This document shows, one piece after another, positions 11,430 to 23,165 of a stretch of 64,000 nt of DNA (position 1 is its first letter; every line of letters begins with the position of its first letter). The DNA lies in the NCBI RefSeq assembly GCF_900497805.2, contig NW_020954616.1, positions 2,833,488 through 2,897,487 of the forward strand, in the 5' to 3' direction. Under the pieces are notes generated by a model. It searched no databases. It was not told where the DNA came from and saw nothing but the letters and a program-made list of their open reading frames with translations. The stretch comes from Vombatus ursinus (taxonomy: Eukaryota > Chordata > Mammalia > Diprotodontia > Vombatidae). The translations under genes were made by a program, and so were the position numbers.

Positions 11430-11810
11430 TTTTCTAAAAAATGTTTTTTTGCAATTCTTTATGAGATTTTTATACCCTACAAGGTTGATTTTTGTAAAAG
11501 TGTCATTCAAAGCAGAAAAACATGTATACTTCTTAAGACTCCCATTCAATAATCACCAGAAGATAATAATAATTCAACTTTCTAAAAATTTTATTTGAGT
11601 CCTTAACTTATTTTCTGGTTAATCTTCTTTCAGATTTACCTAGGTCTGAAAGGCATAGCTTGAAGTCCTTGATAATTATTGTCTTGTTTCCTATTTCTCC
11701 CAGTAGTTCAATTGATTATTGCTTTAAGAACTATTATGTTATATAATTAAATGTATGAAAGTTGGGTATTGATATTTTTTCACTGCCTAAAAAAAGATCT
11801 AATGCTAACT
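11430..11810 (-). mobile_element. L1 ORF2 endonuclease-region fragment
   Basis: Antisense of the L1 endonuclease-coding region, homologous to 34190-34490 (shared landmarks GAGGTTTTTATGCCCTA-like and GTATTGATATT..TTCA). Confidence 0.55.
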
Positions 11811-13529
11811 GCTCAGTATACAGCTAGGAAGGTCTTTCTCTCCTCTCATCCTATTCTCAGTTGATACAAGTAAAAGACATGAAATAAGTAATGTCAGGTA
11901 AAAGAAAGGAGTGAGTTTTCACTCCTAGGGAAACTCAACCCCCGAACCCTCACCAAAGCTAGTCTTTGCCTAGTCTAGAAATGCATGAGGTTTCATAACG
12001 GAATAACATATTGGCTATAGCATTCTCTAAAGTGTCTCTTCTGCAGTCCATGCAACTGGTTTATTTTTAGTTTGTTTTGTATTAGTTTTTGCTTTTTCTA
12101 GACTTAGTCAAAAGTTGGGGTGGAAGGCAGATAATAAATATTAGTATTACTAATGGTGTATATAGCACTATGTGCCAGGCACTATGCTAAGCATTTTACA
12201 ATTATTATCTCATTTGATAAAAGATAACCAGTCTCTCATTCTACTCAGTAGTGGAAAAATTAAGCATGAGTATCCTAGTTAGGGTTCCCAGCAAGTCCCA
12301 AACCTCTACCCTTCTTAGGCTTCAATGTCAAATTCTCAACTCCAATGCTTAGAGGAGTAGGAGACTCCATCATTACCCAAACCATTAAGAACCAGAAAAT
12401 ATTTCATTTGAAGGCATCTAGACTCTGTCTAGCTGTCAGGCCCCTGATCTTTCTTAGCCTCTGGAAGGGCAATGGCACTGAAGATGCCTTACACAAGAAG
12501 AGTGTAAAAGATGAGATGTAAAAGTTGCCACTAAAATGCACGTCTGGAAAAAGAATATATGATGGCAATGCATTCAGAGGAAAAATAAACCCATATGCAC
12601 CAATGATATGCTCACTATGTCAAGAGAGCTTGAAAAAGGTCCCAATATAGTGATTGGATCCATTGTGATGAATATATGAGAGGACATTAACAAGATTCTC
12701 ACATAATGAGAAAACATGAAACAAGGGTGTACTGAAGCCAATTTACACTAGCTGATTGCAATAAATATTGCAAAATTTTCATGTGATCATTTATTCCTTG
12801 GACATCAGCAAACAGTACCAATAAGAGAACAACTTATTGTTTTGTTGATTGAATAGACAAGAAGGTGATGGAAAAAATGTTAATAATTCAAATTAAATTT
12901 AAATGTTTCATAAGTTCATTTTTTTTCAGAGAGCAGGTTGCTAAACATTTACCAAGACTCCAGCATGAATTGGTTTTATCTATATCAGCAGAGAGGAGTA
13001 GGCACATTTATGAAACCATGGATTACAAACTGTCAAAGCATTAAAATAAGCTGATAATTTATATTTCTTCTTTGGAGAAATGATTGCTCATATCTTTTGA
13101 CTCCTTATTTATTAGAGAATGGCTTTAACTCATACACATTTATGTTAGTGTGTTTTAAATATCAAACTTTTATGGGAGGCATTTGATTTTAAAAAATCCC
13201 CCAGTTTGCTTTTATCCTTCTTATTCCAAACTGATTTTTTTATGCTACATTGATTTTTTTATGACACATTGATTTTTATTGGGAAAAAAATCCTTAATTT
13301 AAAAAAAACACATGTATTTCATCTTTTAGAAATTTCCCACTCACAACTTAAGAATTTATCCCTTCTTCAAAGACATAGTAAACCCATGTCTTTATGTTTG
13401 TTTTTGTAATTAGCATGCTGACACATTTAAAATTTATTATTGTGTATGAAATGAAATGTTGGTCAATTTACAATTTCACCAAACTGTAATCCATTTTTTA
13501 AACAATAGTTGTCAAATAATAAACAATTT
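11811..13529. other. Mostly unassigned AT-rich stretch
   Basis: A MIR-like scrap at about 12140-12235 (TATGTGCCAGGCACTATGC). The rest shows no repeat family, splice-ready ORF or RNA gene that I can support. Confidence 0.4.
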
Positions 13530-13668
13530 GGGGCAGCTAGGTGACACAGTGGATAGAGCACTGACCGTGGAGTCAGGAGGACCTGAGTTCAAATCCAGCC
13601 TCAGACACTAGCTATGTGACTCTGGGCAAGTCACTTAACCCCAACTGCTCACCAAAAATAAATAAATA
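13530..13668 (+). mobile_element. CORE-SINE (WSINE1 type), short form
   Basis: Head GGGGCAGCTAGGTGACACAG, B-box-like GAGTTCAAATCC, core GCAAGTCACTTAACCCCAAC, then an (AAAT)n tail. Well preserved, so comparatively young. Confidence 0.95.
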
Positions 13669-13744
13669 ATTCCTCTAGCATTTTCTGATTCTAGTTTTTG
13701 TTGAACATTACACTACTTTGGTTCTAGTAATTTATTGTCTGGTT

Positions 13745-14295
13745 TTATTTCATCTGTAGAGATGATTTTATTGCAGTGTGGCAGCTGCACATGCTACAGC
13801 TTCTTGGAGCCACAGATGAGAGTTGGGTGAAAGATGGACACCAAAGGTGGATGAACATCCCTGAAAAGGGCTTGGCAAACCCTCATACCAAAGGTGCTAG
13901 TTTTCCCTAAATACCCCATTCAGGCTGAAGGTAACTGATTGGCCTTAAATCCAACAGTGAGGTAATGTGATGTTTACTCCAAGCACGTCAAGACTTCCCC
14001 AGCAGATGAGAACAGTTTGTCTCAATGGCCATAAAAAGGCTGAAGCAGATACTGTGCAACACCTAGAGTTTGGTCAGACATCAAAGACCCCAAGGTCATC
14101 CATTATATCCCAGGCTATCACCAGTCGTCCTTACTTTTGTCTTGCCACTGAACTTCCATGATTCTGGAAAAGAGAGTGAGACTGACTACTTTATGCAAAT
14201 CTACCTCATTTAAATCCAATCATGCATGAGTCAAGACAGCACCCTATGAGGTCATTAGTCCTTTTTGAAAATGAAGGATGAACGACTTTATTATC
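13745..14295 (+). mobile_element. RTE-derived SINE, long copy
   Basis: A ~550-bp element ending in TTTTTGAAAATGAAGGATGAA, the terminal motif shared in antisense by the copies at 24915 and 55024. The interior motif TATCCCAGGCTATCACCAG is also typical. The family name is not asserted; the RTE link is from memory of marsupial repeats. Confidence 0.65.
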
Positions 14296-14339
14296 TAATC
14301 CCTTTTACTTATCTAGCTTTAATTTTTCTTTTCCAGTGT

Positions 14340-14425
14340 TGGTTTTTAATATAATGTGTATATTACATTATTGTATGTAATTATTGTATGTAATATGTTA
14401 TTGATTTTTAATATAATGTGTGTCA
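14340..14425. repeat. AT-rich imperfect tandem repeat
   Basis: TTTTAATATAATGTGT occurs twice, about 60 bp apart, around a duplicated TGTATGTAATTAT-like unit. Confidence 0.5.
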
Positions 14426-14429
14426 TGGC

Positions 14430-15150
14430 AGCTGAAGTCCCCTTTCTCTTGATCTCTAATCTAGTGTCACAACTGCCTTTTGGACATTTGAAACTGGATG
14501 TCTTGCAAACATCTCAAACTTAATGTGGTTAAACCAGAACTCATTATCTTTTCCCTGAAACCCCTTCCACCATCCTCCCAGTTGCCCAGGCTCTCATCTT
14601 TGTGTCATCCTTGACTCCTCATTCTCACTCAAGCCACATGTTCAATTTGTTTCCTTATAATTTCTACCTTCACAATTACTCTTCTATGTTTCCTTCTTTC
14701 ACCTTCTACAATTGTTATTCCTACCTTATTATTCTAACTAAACTACTCTCTCCAAGGTTACCAATGGTCTCTTCATTGTCAGATCTTATGGCCTTCTCTG
14801 AATCCTTATCCCCTTTGACCTTTCTGCAGCTTTTGGCATGAGTAACCATGCTCTTCTCCATGATACTTCTCTCTAGGTTTCTGTGACACTCCTCTCTTCT
14901 GTTTCTTCTTATCTGACTACTTCTCCATTTCCTTTTCTGGATTTTTATTCAGGACACTCCTGCTAACAGCAAGTATCCTCTGGGGCACCTTTTTTTTTCT
15001 TCCTGTAGATCATTTCACTTGGTAATCTCACCAGTTTTCTGGGATTAAATTATCATCTCTATGATGATTGTTCTCAAATCTACTTACCTAGCCCTAACCT
15101 CTTTGTAGACCTCCTCTCACATTTCACATTTCTTTTCCTAATTTTTATAA
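14430..15150 (+). mobile_element. Two L2 ORF fragments
   Basis: 14440-14740 corresponds to the downstream part of the L2 frame (TTGTGTCATCCTTGACTCCTC) and 14745-15130 to a more upstream part (CTCTCCAAGGTTACCAATGG, then GGTAATCTCACCAG). They are out of order, so they are two insertions or a rearranged one. 15150-15830 is unassigned. Confidence 0.75.
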
Positions 15151-15831
15151 ATGCATACAGACACTTACCCTAAAATATATCCACACCTCTAATACTAGTT
15201 TCTTTAATAGTCCTATTTCTTATGCAGTTTAAAAAATTATTTAAGCTTCCCCTTCCTTCTCCATTTTCCTTGCAAATAGACATAGAGAACACTCATAAGG
15301 GGCATACATCAACATTAATCCAAATTTCTGTATGGGTTTAATGAACTCTTAGTTTTGTTTAAATATGTTTTAGTGTTTATCCTTTCTTTCCTCTCCTCTC
15401 CAACCCAGAGAGGACTATCATTTTTAAAATTTCCCACTTATCTCTTCACTGCCCCACTTTTATTGTTGAATATTTGTGATACTAGCAATCAAAGAATTAC
15501 TCATTTCCATGCTTCCATTAAAAAAGACTGTTGTTGTGGAAGCTTTACCAAGTATATAAATGTTATTCATCTATCCATTTAGTAACACACACCCTCAGAC
15601 CATTTGCTATTGTCTTTCAAAATGACTTTGGTGCTTGGCATTTCATAAATTGAATTAGAACCTTTGTGTATTATTTCTAGTTCAATTTGGTGGGAGATTT
15701 TGCTGCATTTCCTACAACTTCTGCTCATTTGACTTGAGCTTTAAAGTTTTATTTCCCAAATCATTCCATGGCATTGTTCTTATTTTCATCACTTTCTCTA
15801 TTGTTGACATTTGTTATTTATTAATATTTTT

Positions 15832-15853
15832 CCACTTTCACTGATGAAAGTGG
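15832..15853. repeat. Short perfect hairpin
   Basis: Nine-base stem CCACTTTCA / TGAAAGTGG with a four-base loop. No flanking context gives it a function. Confidence 0.6.
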
Positions 15854-16007
15854 ATTTTTCACTACAGATGTCAGATTTTGCTTTGCTAACATCTAAACTT
15901 TCTTTAACACCACCTAATTCTCCTTCATTTCTTTTAATGTGCTCATTATCCAATTGGATATAACTTTTTCGAAGTCCTTCCTTCAGGTCTTGGGTTATTG
16001 TTGAAGT

Positions 16008-16490
16008 TTATATGTGTGGGTATATGTATATGTATAATGTTCATGTGTGTGTGTATGTATGTATATATAAAAATATATATGCATATACAGATATGTATGT
16101 CTGTATGTTTATATCTATGAATGTATGTGCATACACACATGTGTACACACACACACATATAATATACACATCATATGCATTTATACGTTATACATATATA
16201 TATATATAATTATGGTGTCCCATGATTTGCTGCCTTTAAAAGGTATTCAACTTTAGAAAGTGAATTCAGTCCATTGTTAAATTTGATTTTTTTCTATTAT
16301 GCTCATTTATAGTCTTTCATTAGTAAAACCTAAAATCTATAGACATATGTATAGTATATACATATACACACATATATATTTATACATTATATGTATATAT
16401 ACATTATACACATAATGTATAAATGTATATGTTTATGTATACACTTTCATAGATATACACACATATATACGTATATATACATGCTTTTTT
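16008..16490. repeat. TA/TG/CA-rich simple repeat tracts
   Basis: Two tracts, 16008-16210 and 16330-16488, of alternating purine-pyrimidine TATG/TATA/CACA units with ~120 bp of other sequence between them. Frames running through them are artefacts. 16491-16850 is unassigned. Confidence 0.9.
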
Positions 16491-16854
16491 TTTTTTACTT
16501 TTCTTTGGGATTTTAAATTCAAAATATCTGTTCATAGTGTCAATTTTTGTTTGTTTGTTTGTTTTTGTCTCCCTCCCCCAACCCTGCACTATTATCTTCT
16601 TGCCCTTTTTTAATCTCTTGTCTGATAGACTATTCTCTTTTAAAGGTCTTACACTGTCCATTTTCCCTCATTCCCTGTTAAATTAATTTATTGTAATTTG
16701 GGATCATTTTAATCTATTGATATGAGGACAGCAGGTTGAGGAGCTGAGCTCTTTCTTGACTTCTCATTTGCAAAACAATAAAAGAGCTCACATTTCTCTA
16801 GCTCTTTAAACATATAGATTCTATACAAATGTGGCTGTTTGATGTTCCCTGTAC

Positions 16855-17215
16855 ATGACATTCCACCTTCATGTCTTTGTACAGGTTGTCCACCACACCC
16901 AAAATGTTCTCCCTCCTGACCTCTACTTCTTAGAAATCCTAGCTCCCAAGGCTCAACTCAATTGCTACCTTATTCGAAAAGGTCTATCCTTATTACCCCA
17001 GTTGTTGGTGCTCCAAATTTAAGTCACTATATTTTTGTTTTGTAAAGATTCTATATTTACTCATATGTGATCATGCTGCATCTTCCTATCAAATTGTCAG
17101 TTACTCAATATTAGGTACTGGCTCAGTTGTGTCTTTCTATCCTCAGAGCTTTGTATGGTACCCATATATAGTAGATGATTCCTGTTCATTGATTAATGGA
17201 AGGATGGATTGATGG
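16855..17215 (+). mobile_element. L2 LINE 3' end
   Basis: Diverged L2: AAGGCTCAACTCAATTGCTAC near 16950, TCCTCAGAGCTTTGTATGGTA near 17140, then GATGATTCCTGTTCATTGATT. Confidence 0.65.
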
Positions 17216-17438
17216 ATCACTTGTTCCTCACAATGCCTTTATAAGGTAGATAGTATGCATTTGTCCTGATTTTGTAGATAAGGAAATTAGGGTTCATAAA
17301 GTTTAGGAACTTGTCCAAGAAAAGAGGGTGAATGGCTTACTGAAAATCACACATCTAGTAAGATAGTAGAGCTAGAATTCAAGGCCAGGCTCTGACTTTA
17401 AGCCTTGCCACTGTAGCACATTGTCTCTCTTAAGAGAA
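17216..17438 (+). mobile_element. MIR-class SINE
   Basis: Landmarks TTCCTCACAATGCC, GATAAGGAAATTAGG, AAAATCACACATCTAGTAAG. 17439-17900 beyond it shows nothing assignable. Confidence 0.65.
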
Positions 17439-17904
17439 AGACAGAGTTGAATTGTGATTGAAAAATAATTAAAACTTTTAATTTAGCTCAGTTCCCCTTA
17501 CAGTGAATGGTAAATCTCCTCTCCTTTCCCCCTAACTCACAGCTGTTTTCTCTTTACAAGAAAAGTTCAAAAGTTCACATGATCCTATGCTAAGGACTAT
17601 TTGTCCTTTAAGGGAGCTTGACCGTGATGCTGACAATGAAAAACCAACAGGCAGGCTTAATGATGGCTAGTCTTGATCCCCAAGGGATCAACTAAAGAAA
17701 CCATCCTATTGCCCACACCTCAAGTCCTTCTGTACATTTGACCACAGGATTTCTCCTGAAACATGTCAAGGTGACTACAGATATAGACTAAGTGCTGGGA
17801 AGATGTAGTAAGAAATGGCAAAAGCAGGGGAGAGAGTGATAAATTCCAATGCTAGAGATTATTCAAATACCCAGACTGATTTCTTTGGATTTTCTAGGGA
17901 CTCA

Positions 17905-18405
17905 TAAATAGTAATAATGATTAAAACTTACATTTTTAAAGTATTTCAGAATTACAAAGTACCTTGCATATATTTTCTCTTTTGATTCTTACAAACATCT
18001 CTATAAATATGACTAATATGGAAATATGTTTTACATGATTGCATATATATAACCTAAATCAAATTGCTTACTGCCTAAGGGAGGAGGGAAATGAGAGAGG
18101 TAGGGTGAAAATTTGGAGCTCAAAAAAATTTTTTAAATGAGTATTAAAAATTGCCTTTATATGTAATTGGGAAAAAATAAAATATTATTTTTTAAATCAA
18201 ATTACAGAAATAAACTTGATATGGAACCAGAAAAAATATCTCTTTAAGAAGATAGCACATTTTATCATCCCACTCCACCTCACCCCCATTTTATAGGTGA
18301 GGAAATATAGAGTCAGAAAGATTAAGTGACTTGTTCAAAGGTAATGGGAGAGTCAGACTTAAAACACCTAATCTTCTGATTCCAAGGCTTCTTCACTACC
18401 CCATA
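17905..18405 (+). mobile_element. MIR split by an L1 3' end
   Basis: 17905-18004 (CTTTTGATTCTTACAAACATC) and 18230-18405 (TTTATAGGTGAGGAAATATAG, AAGTGACTTGTTCAAAGG) are halves of one MIR. 18005-18210 between them is a plus-strand L1 3' end with A-rich terminus. Confidence 0.7.
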
Positions 18406-18628
18406 TTTTTTCTTCAAGAGTAAAGAAGGAGTAGGCAACCTTAGAGATCCCTTCTAATGCTCGTGTTCTCTAATTCTTCATGGTGGATATAGATTCCTGA
18501 GAATTGGGAACTAAGAACTAGAAATTTATGGAAAATGGAAAAGGCAATAACCTAAGTGCATGTGGTCCATTCAGTTATCATGCAAAGATTCAGTTCTGTC
18601 ACTGACCCAAAAAGACTGTGTCTGAGAG
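18406..18628. other. 3' flank of OR6Y1
   Basis: No repeat recognised and no obvious polyadenylation signal. Presumably includes the 3' UTR of the receptor transcript. Confidence 0.4.
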
Positions 18629-19606
18629 TCAAACATGCAAAGCCCTGTCCTCCTCAGTCCCCCCAGCTCTACAAAGAATGGTCTTCTTCAAGGCTACCTT
18701 TACCTCTCGGTTCCTCAGACAGTAGATGACTGGGTTGAGAAGTGGGACAATGACTGTATAGAGCACGGACACCACCTTGTTGGAATTGTAGGCATACATG
18801 AGCTTGGGTCGGGCATAGGTGAAGAGGGTGGTGGAATAGAAGAGCGTGACAACTGTGAGGTGAGAGGCACAAGTAGAGAAGGCTTTGTAGCGGCCCTGGG
18901 CAGAAGGGATCTTTAGGATGGTGGTGATGATAGCAACATAAGATGTCACCACCACACAGAGTGGAACAGCAATAACCATCAGAGCCAAGAAGAAGTCTAC
19001 CAGCTCAGCCTGGGAGGAGTCCTCACAGGAGACATTGAGGAGTGGGGAGATGTCACAGAAGTAGTGGTTGATATGGGGCATGCCACAGTAGCGGAGTCTA
19101 GCAATGAAAACCATCTTGATCATGGCAGTCATCAAGCCACAGAGCCAGCAGCCCCCAGCAAGGGCACAGCAGAGCTGGTTGCTCATAATGGCTGGGTAGC
19201 AGAGTGGGTTGCAAATGGCTACATAGCGGTCAAAGGCCATAACAGCAAGAAGGATGTATTCAGTACAGACAAAGGTAACAAAAAAGTAGAGCTGGATCAT
19301 GCAGCCTGAAAAGGAGATGCTCTTGTCATGGCTGAGGAAATCCACCAGCATCTTGGGGCTGATGACAGTGACATACCACATCTCTAGGAAGGAGAGGTGG
19401 CTCAAGAAAAAGTACATGGGCTTGTGGAGTTGTCCATCACTACGGATGGCAAGGATGATCATGAAGTTCTCCAGCAAGGTCAGCAGGTAAGCTACCAGAA
19501 AGAGGGAGAAGAGGAGTAGCTGGATGGCAGGCTGTGTGGGGAATCCCAGAAGGATGAATTGGGTGGTGGCTGTTCGGTTATCCTCCCTTTGGGGCCTGGC
19601 ATTCAT
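18629..19606 (-). CDS. OR6Y1: Olfactory receptor, OR6Y1-like, intact
   Basis: Seven-transmembrane odorant receptor of 325 residues, expected in the cilia of olfactory neurons and coupled to G-olf. Visible family marks: sequon N10-R-T, EN at 46-47 in TM1, LHKPMYFFL at 60-68, C102 at the TM3 disulfide position, MAFDRYVAIC at 123-132, loop-2 cysteines 174/184/194, KAFSTCASH at 241-249, and NPVIY at 291-295. The protein matches human OR6Y1 as I remember it almost along its whole length, including total length. The frame is open up to a Met at 19633, but a strong 3' splice site (AG at 19612-19613) lies between the two Mets, so the start at 19606 is chosen; it also gives the human length and N-terminus. 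No defects seen. Orthology is inferred from sequence plus neighbour order. Confidence 0.95.
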   Translation of the reverse strand: MNARPQREDNRTATTQFILLGFPTQPAIQLLLFSLFLVAYLLTLLENFMIILAIRSDGQLHKPMYFFLSHLSFLEMWYVTVISPKMLVDFLSHDKSISFSGCMIQLYFFVTFVCTEYILLAVMAFDRYVAICNPLCYPAIMSNQLCCALAGGCWLCGLMTAMIKMVFIARLRYCGMPHINHYFCDISPLLNVSCEDSSQAELVDFFLALMVIAVPLCVVVTSYVAIITTILKIPSAQGRYKAFSTCASHLTVVTLFYSTTLFTYARPKLMYAYNSNKVVSVLYTVIVPLLNPVIYCLRNREVKVALKKTILCRAGGTEEDRALHV

Positions 19607-19610
19607 AGTT

Positions 19611-19640
19611 ACTGTGGGGACAAGTAGAGTCAATTCATGC
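19611..19640 (-). promoter_or_regulatory. 3' splice site before OR6Y1 coding exon
   Basis: On the minus strand a pyrimidine-rich stretch ends in CCCCACAG, followed by TAACT and the ATG. The exon would begin at 19611, five bases before the start codon. This fits the usual receptor layout of a non-coding 5' exon spliced to a single coding exon, and it places the more distal in-frame Met (19633) inside the intron. Confidence 0.75.
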
Positions 19641-19753
19641 CATGCCCTGAGTACTCATTCCTGCTTCTCCCTCCTGCTGCTGGTATCATAAGTCTTGCCT
19701 GCCCACATTAAAGTTAACAAGATTTAGAGCTGAAAGGGACAATAGAAGGCAGA

Positions 19754-20040
19754 GACAGCTAGGTGGCACAGTGGATAGAGCACTGGTTCTGAAGTCATGA
19801 ACATCTGAATTCCTATCTGTCCTAAGATACTTACTAGCAATGTGACCCTAGGCAAGTCATTTAACCTCTCTGAGCCTCAGTTTCATCATCTGTAAAATGA
19901 TCATAATCACAGCAACTACTTCCTAGGGTTATCGTGAGAGTAAAATGAGTTGATATTTGTAAAGGACGTTGTAAACCTTAAAGTACTGTATAAATGTTGT
20001 TCTTGTTATTTGTTACTATTATTATTATTAATCTAGTCTA
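19754..20040 (+). mobile_element. tRNA-headed SINE with MIR-like tail
   Basis: Head GACAGCTAGGTGGCACAGTGG, core CTAGGCAAGTCATTTAACC, then CATCTGTAAAATGATCATAA and AAAGTACTGTATAAATG. About 150 bp upstream of the OR6Y1 splice site, in the intron. Confidence 0.85.
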
Positions 20041-20620
20041 ATCCTCCAATTTATGGATGAGGAAATTAGGAGGCAGTATGGCACCACATGAAAAGTATCT
20101 GCAAAATAGAAAGAGCACTTAATTTGGAATCAAAAAACCTAGATGAGATTACTGTCACTGTTATTTATTAACCACATGGCTATGGAAAAATTGGACAGGG
20201 TAGTGGCAACATGATGTAACCTCTTAGTAAGGAAGGTGTGGTTCAAGTTCCACCTTATATATCTTCTATCTCTTTGACCCTGGGCAAATCACTTGATTTC
20301 TCAGTTCTCCCAGGCAATTCTCCATAGACTATAAATTGCAGTGTAAGTGCCAATCTGCATTGATGGATTGAGTTTCCTTACCAGGAATTATCTTTACCAA
20401 AGAAAGCACAGGGCCAGTTTAAAGACATCCAAAATGGTGGAAATAATACTTGTGTTAACCTACCTAATAGGTGCAACAAGTAGAGTCAAATCTTATAATG
20501 GCATGCATTATGGTTCTTTTTGGCAGTTTCATCTTGCTGTTGGATTATATTTCCCCCTTGCCTAGTTCAGTATGTTATATGCAATAGCCACTTAATAAAT
20601 GTTTGTTCAATAAATCAGTG
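20041..20620 (+). mobile_element. MIR and L2 scraps
   Basis: 20180-20330 resembles a MIR (TGACCCTGGGCAAATCACTTG). 20570-20620 carries an L2-type end (CACTTAATAAATGTTTGTTCA). The rest is unassigned. Confidence 0.5.
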
Positions 20621-20889
20621 GGAGTCATTATTACTCCTTCAGAAAATTCACAGTGCAAGTTTCCCCTAATCTTCCATCATACCCCTATCCTCATCCAGCC
20701 AACCTCCTAGCACATACCTTTAAGGGATACGTACTTTGGTTATAGATTCTTGAGCATATTATTGGGAGACATGACAACCTGTTCTCTGATTGTTGGCAGG
20801 TGTCAGCATGCAAAGGAGAGCTGTTTGAAGCCCATTTGAAAACTGATAAAAGAAAACACCCTATTTAGCTCCAAAAAGAGGAATGGCAG

Positions 20890-21075
20890 AGGTTGGGAAT
20901 GGGGAGTATTAACCTTATTTTTATTTGATTTTTATAAACCCCAAGGAAAATACGTAGTTTATTAGATTATGATATCCATTTGATAAATGAGGAAACTTTA
21001 GTGACCTAAGGTCATAAAACAAGTTAGAGAAAGGGGCAGGGCTCAATCTTGGGTCTCTAGTGCAATTCTTTCTAT
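20890..21075 (+). mobile_element. MIR-class SINE remnant
   Basis: AAATGAGGAAACTTTAGTGACC and GGGCAGGGCTCAATCTTGG follow the MIR order. Confidence 0.5.
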
Positions 21076-21689
21076 ACTCTGGAAAAACCAAAGCAAAGAA
21101 TCAGTCATTTCTAGTGGATACAGTATTTTGGATTATTTATACTGTCTAAGTAGAGAAGGAGCACTAGAAAAACAAAAGCAGGGAAATAAAGAATCATGAC
21201 ATGTGTTCAAAAAACAATGAGTAATTCCATTTGGCTACATCACAGGGTAAGATGTGGGGAAGCAATTGGAAATGAGATGCTATAGAGAGGGAGGTAAGAG
21301 CTAGATTATAGAGAGTCTTGAATGGAGAGTTGTACTTACTTATCTAAGCAACACAAAACCACTGAAAGTTTTTGAGGGAAAGGGCATAGTTAGAGGTGTT
21401 CTATAGGAAGATTCCTATGGCAGGAATAGCATGTAGGATGAGTTGGAAGATAAAGAGATTGGAGGTAGGAAGAGCACTTGAGTCCAGATGAGAGACTAAA
21501 ATAGGTATTGACAATGTAAAAGAAAGAGCAAGCTGAGAAGTAGTGAGAAGGTAGAATCAGTGGGGTTTGCAAATGATTATGAGGCAAGTGGGAGGCAAAT
21601 AGGCAAAGAAAGGGAGAAGTCAAATATGATTCCAATGTTTCTAGGTTCAGTGGATCAGGAGAATAATGGTGTCATTAACATAAAAAAAT

Positions 21690-21950
21690 GGGGCAGCCAG
21701 GTGGTGCAGTGGATAGAGTACCAGGTCTGAAGTCAGGAAGATTCATCTCCCTGAGTTCAAAACTGGCCTCAAATGCTTAGTAGCTGTGTGACCCTGGGCA
21801 AGTCACTTAACCCTGTTTGACTCAGTTTCCTTAACTATAAAATGAGCTGGAGAAGGAAATGGCAAACCACTCCAGTATCTTTGCCAAGAAAACCCCAAAT
21901 AGGGTCACAAAAAAGTCAGACATAACAGGAAAACAACTAAACAAATAAGA
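21690..21950 (+). mobile_element. CORE-SINE (MAR1 type), full-length
   Basis: Complete from GGGGCAGCCAGGTGGTGCAG through GCAAGTCACTTAACCCTGTTT to GGCAAACCACTCCAGTATC and an AAACAACTAAACAA tail. Confidence 0.95.
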
Positions 21951-22929
21951 AAAAATCTAAAAGTACAGAAAAAATAGTTGGTTTGAGGGTAAGATAATAT
22001 GTAAATTTGAGGCATCTTAAATTTGAAGCACTGGTAAGATAGTCAAAATACACCTAGTTTGCTTACTGAAGGAATGACCATAGAGAATGAATAGAAGAGA
22101 GCTGGTGGTATAACTTTATGGAATATCTCTATTTAGGAAGTAGCAATGGAAGAAGAATCAGGAGAGGAAAGAAAGGAGGTGACACAGGACTAAGCTATTA
22201 TTATTATTTCTATTATTCTCATTAAATCATAAACTTCTTAGGGTGAGGTATCTGAATTCTCCTTATTTACCACCGAGTGCCTAACCTAGTGCTCTTCACA
22301 AAGTGTGTGTTTGTTGATTGATCTAATTGACCTAACTTTTTTTTTTCATGAAACTCTAGTTGAATAAATGAACTACAAGAGTATAGTGCCATGGAAATAA
22401 AAGGTGGAAAGAATTTTAAGGGGGAGCAAGTCTTTGATAAGGAGGTTATTGATAACATTTGAGGGAGCATTTTCAGTGGACTAGGGACAGGAGATAGATA
22501 CTAAAGATTGAAGAGTGAATGGGTGGTAAGAAAATGGAGACAGCAATTATAGACAACTTTTTTTTCTAGAAGTTTAGAGATAAAATGGAATGAGAAACAA
22601 GATAATCATGTAAGTGATAGTGAGGAGGAGAAATTTTATTTTGTTTCAATAGAATAGAATACAATAGAATACAATAGCATAGACAGACCAAATTGCGTTT
22701 TGTAGGCAAAGGATAAGGAACTTGTTGAGAGAAATTGAATATACAAAAGAGAGAAGGATAATTGTGGAGTAAGCCCTAGTGGTAGTAGGTGAGGATGGGA
22801 CCAAAGACACAAAGGAAGGGCAAACCTTAGTGAAGATGAGGGAAGCTATAGCCGAAGAGAAAGGAGGAGAGGAGGACGAAGAAAATGGAGATTGTATGAC
22901 AGAGATGCATTCAGCAAAGAAATAATGAC

Positions 22930-23165
22930 AATAACCAGCATTCATAGAGTGATTTAAAGTTTGTAAAGTGCTTTACAAATATCTTATTTGATCCTCACAA
23001 CAACTTTGGGAAGCAGATACTCTTATAATCTCCATTTTGTAGATAATGAAACTGAGACACACAGAGGTTAAATGACTTGCCCAGGGTCACACAGCTAGCA
23101 TCTGATGCTCAGATCTTCCTGACTACAAGTCCAGTGCTCTAGCATTAGTACCACTTAGTTGTTTA
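22930..23165 (+). mobile_element. MIR-class SINE, well preserved
   Basis: AAAGTGCTTTACAAATATC, GATCCTCACAACAAC, GAAACTGAGACACACAGAGG, GCCCAGGGTCACACAGCTAG in order. Inserted in the antisense L2. Confidence 0.85.

Noticed and set aside
13530-13668. tRNA gene suggested by A/B-box-like motifs in this and the other SINEs
   Set aside because: The motifs belong to tRNA-derived SINE heads; no cloverleaf with paired acceptor stem is present.
15946-16661. Open frames rich in Tyr, Ile, Cys and His
   Set aside because: They run through alternating TA/TG/CA microsatellites.
18635-19490. Several plus-strand open frames of 60-93 codons
   Set aside because: They are the antisense of the OR6Y1 coding exon, with no independent sign of coding. 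The same applies to frames opposite OR6P1 and OR10X1.
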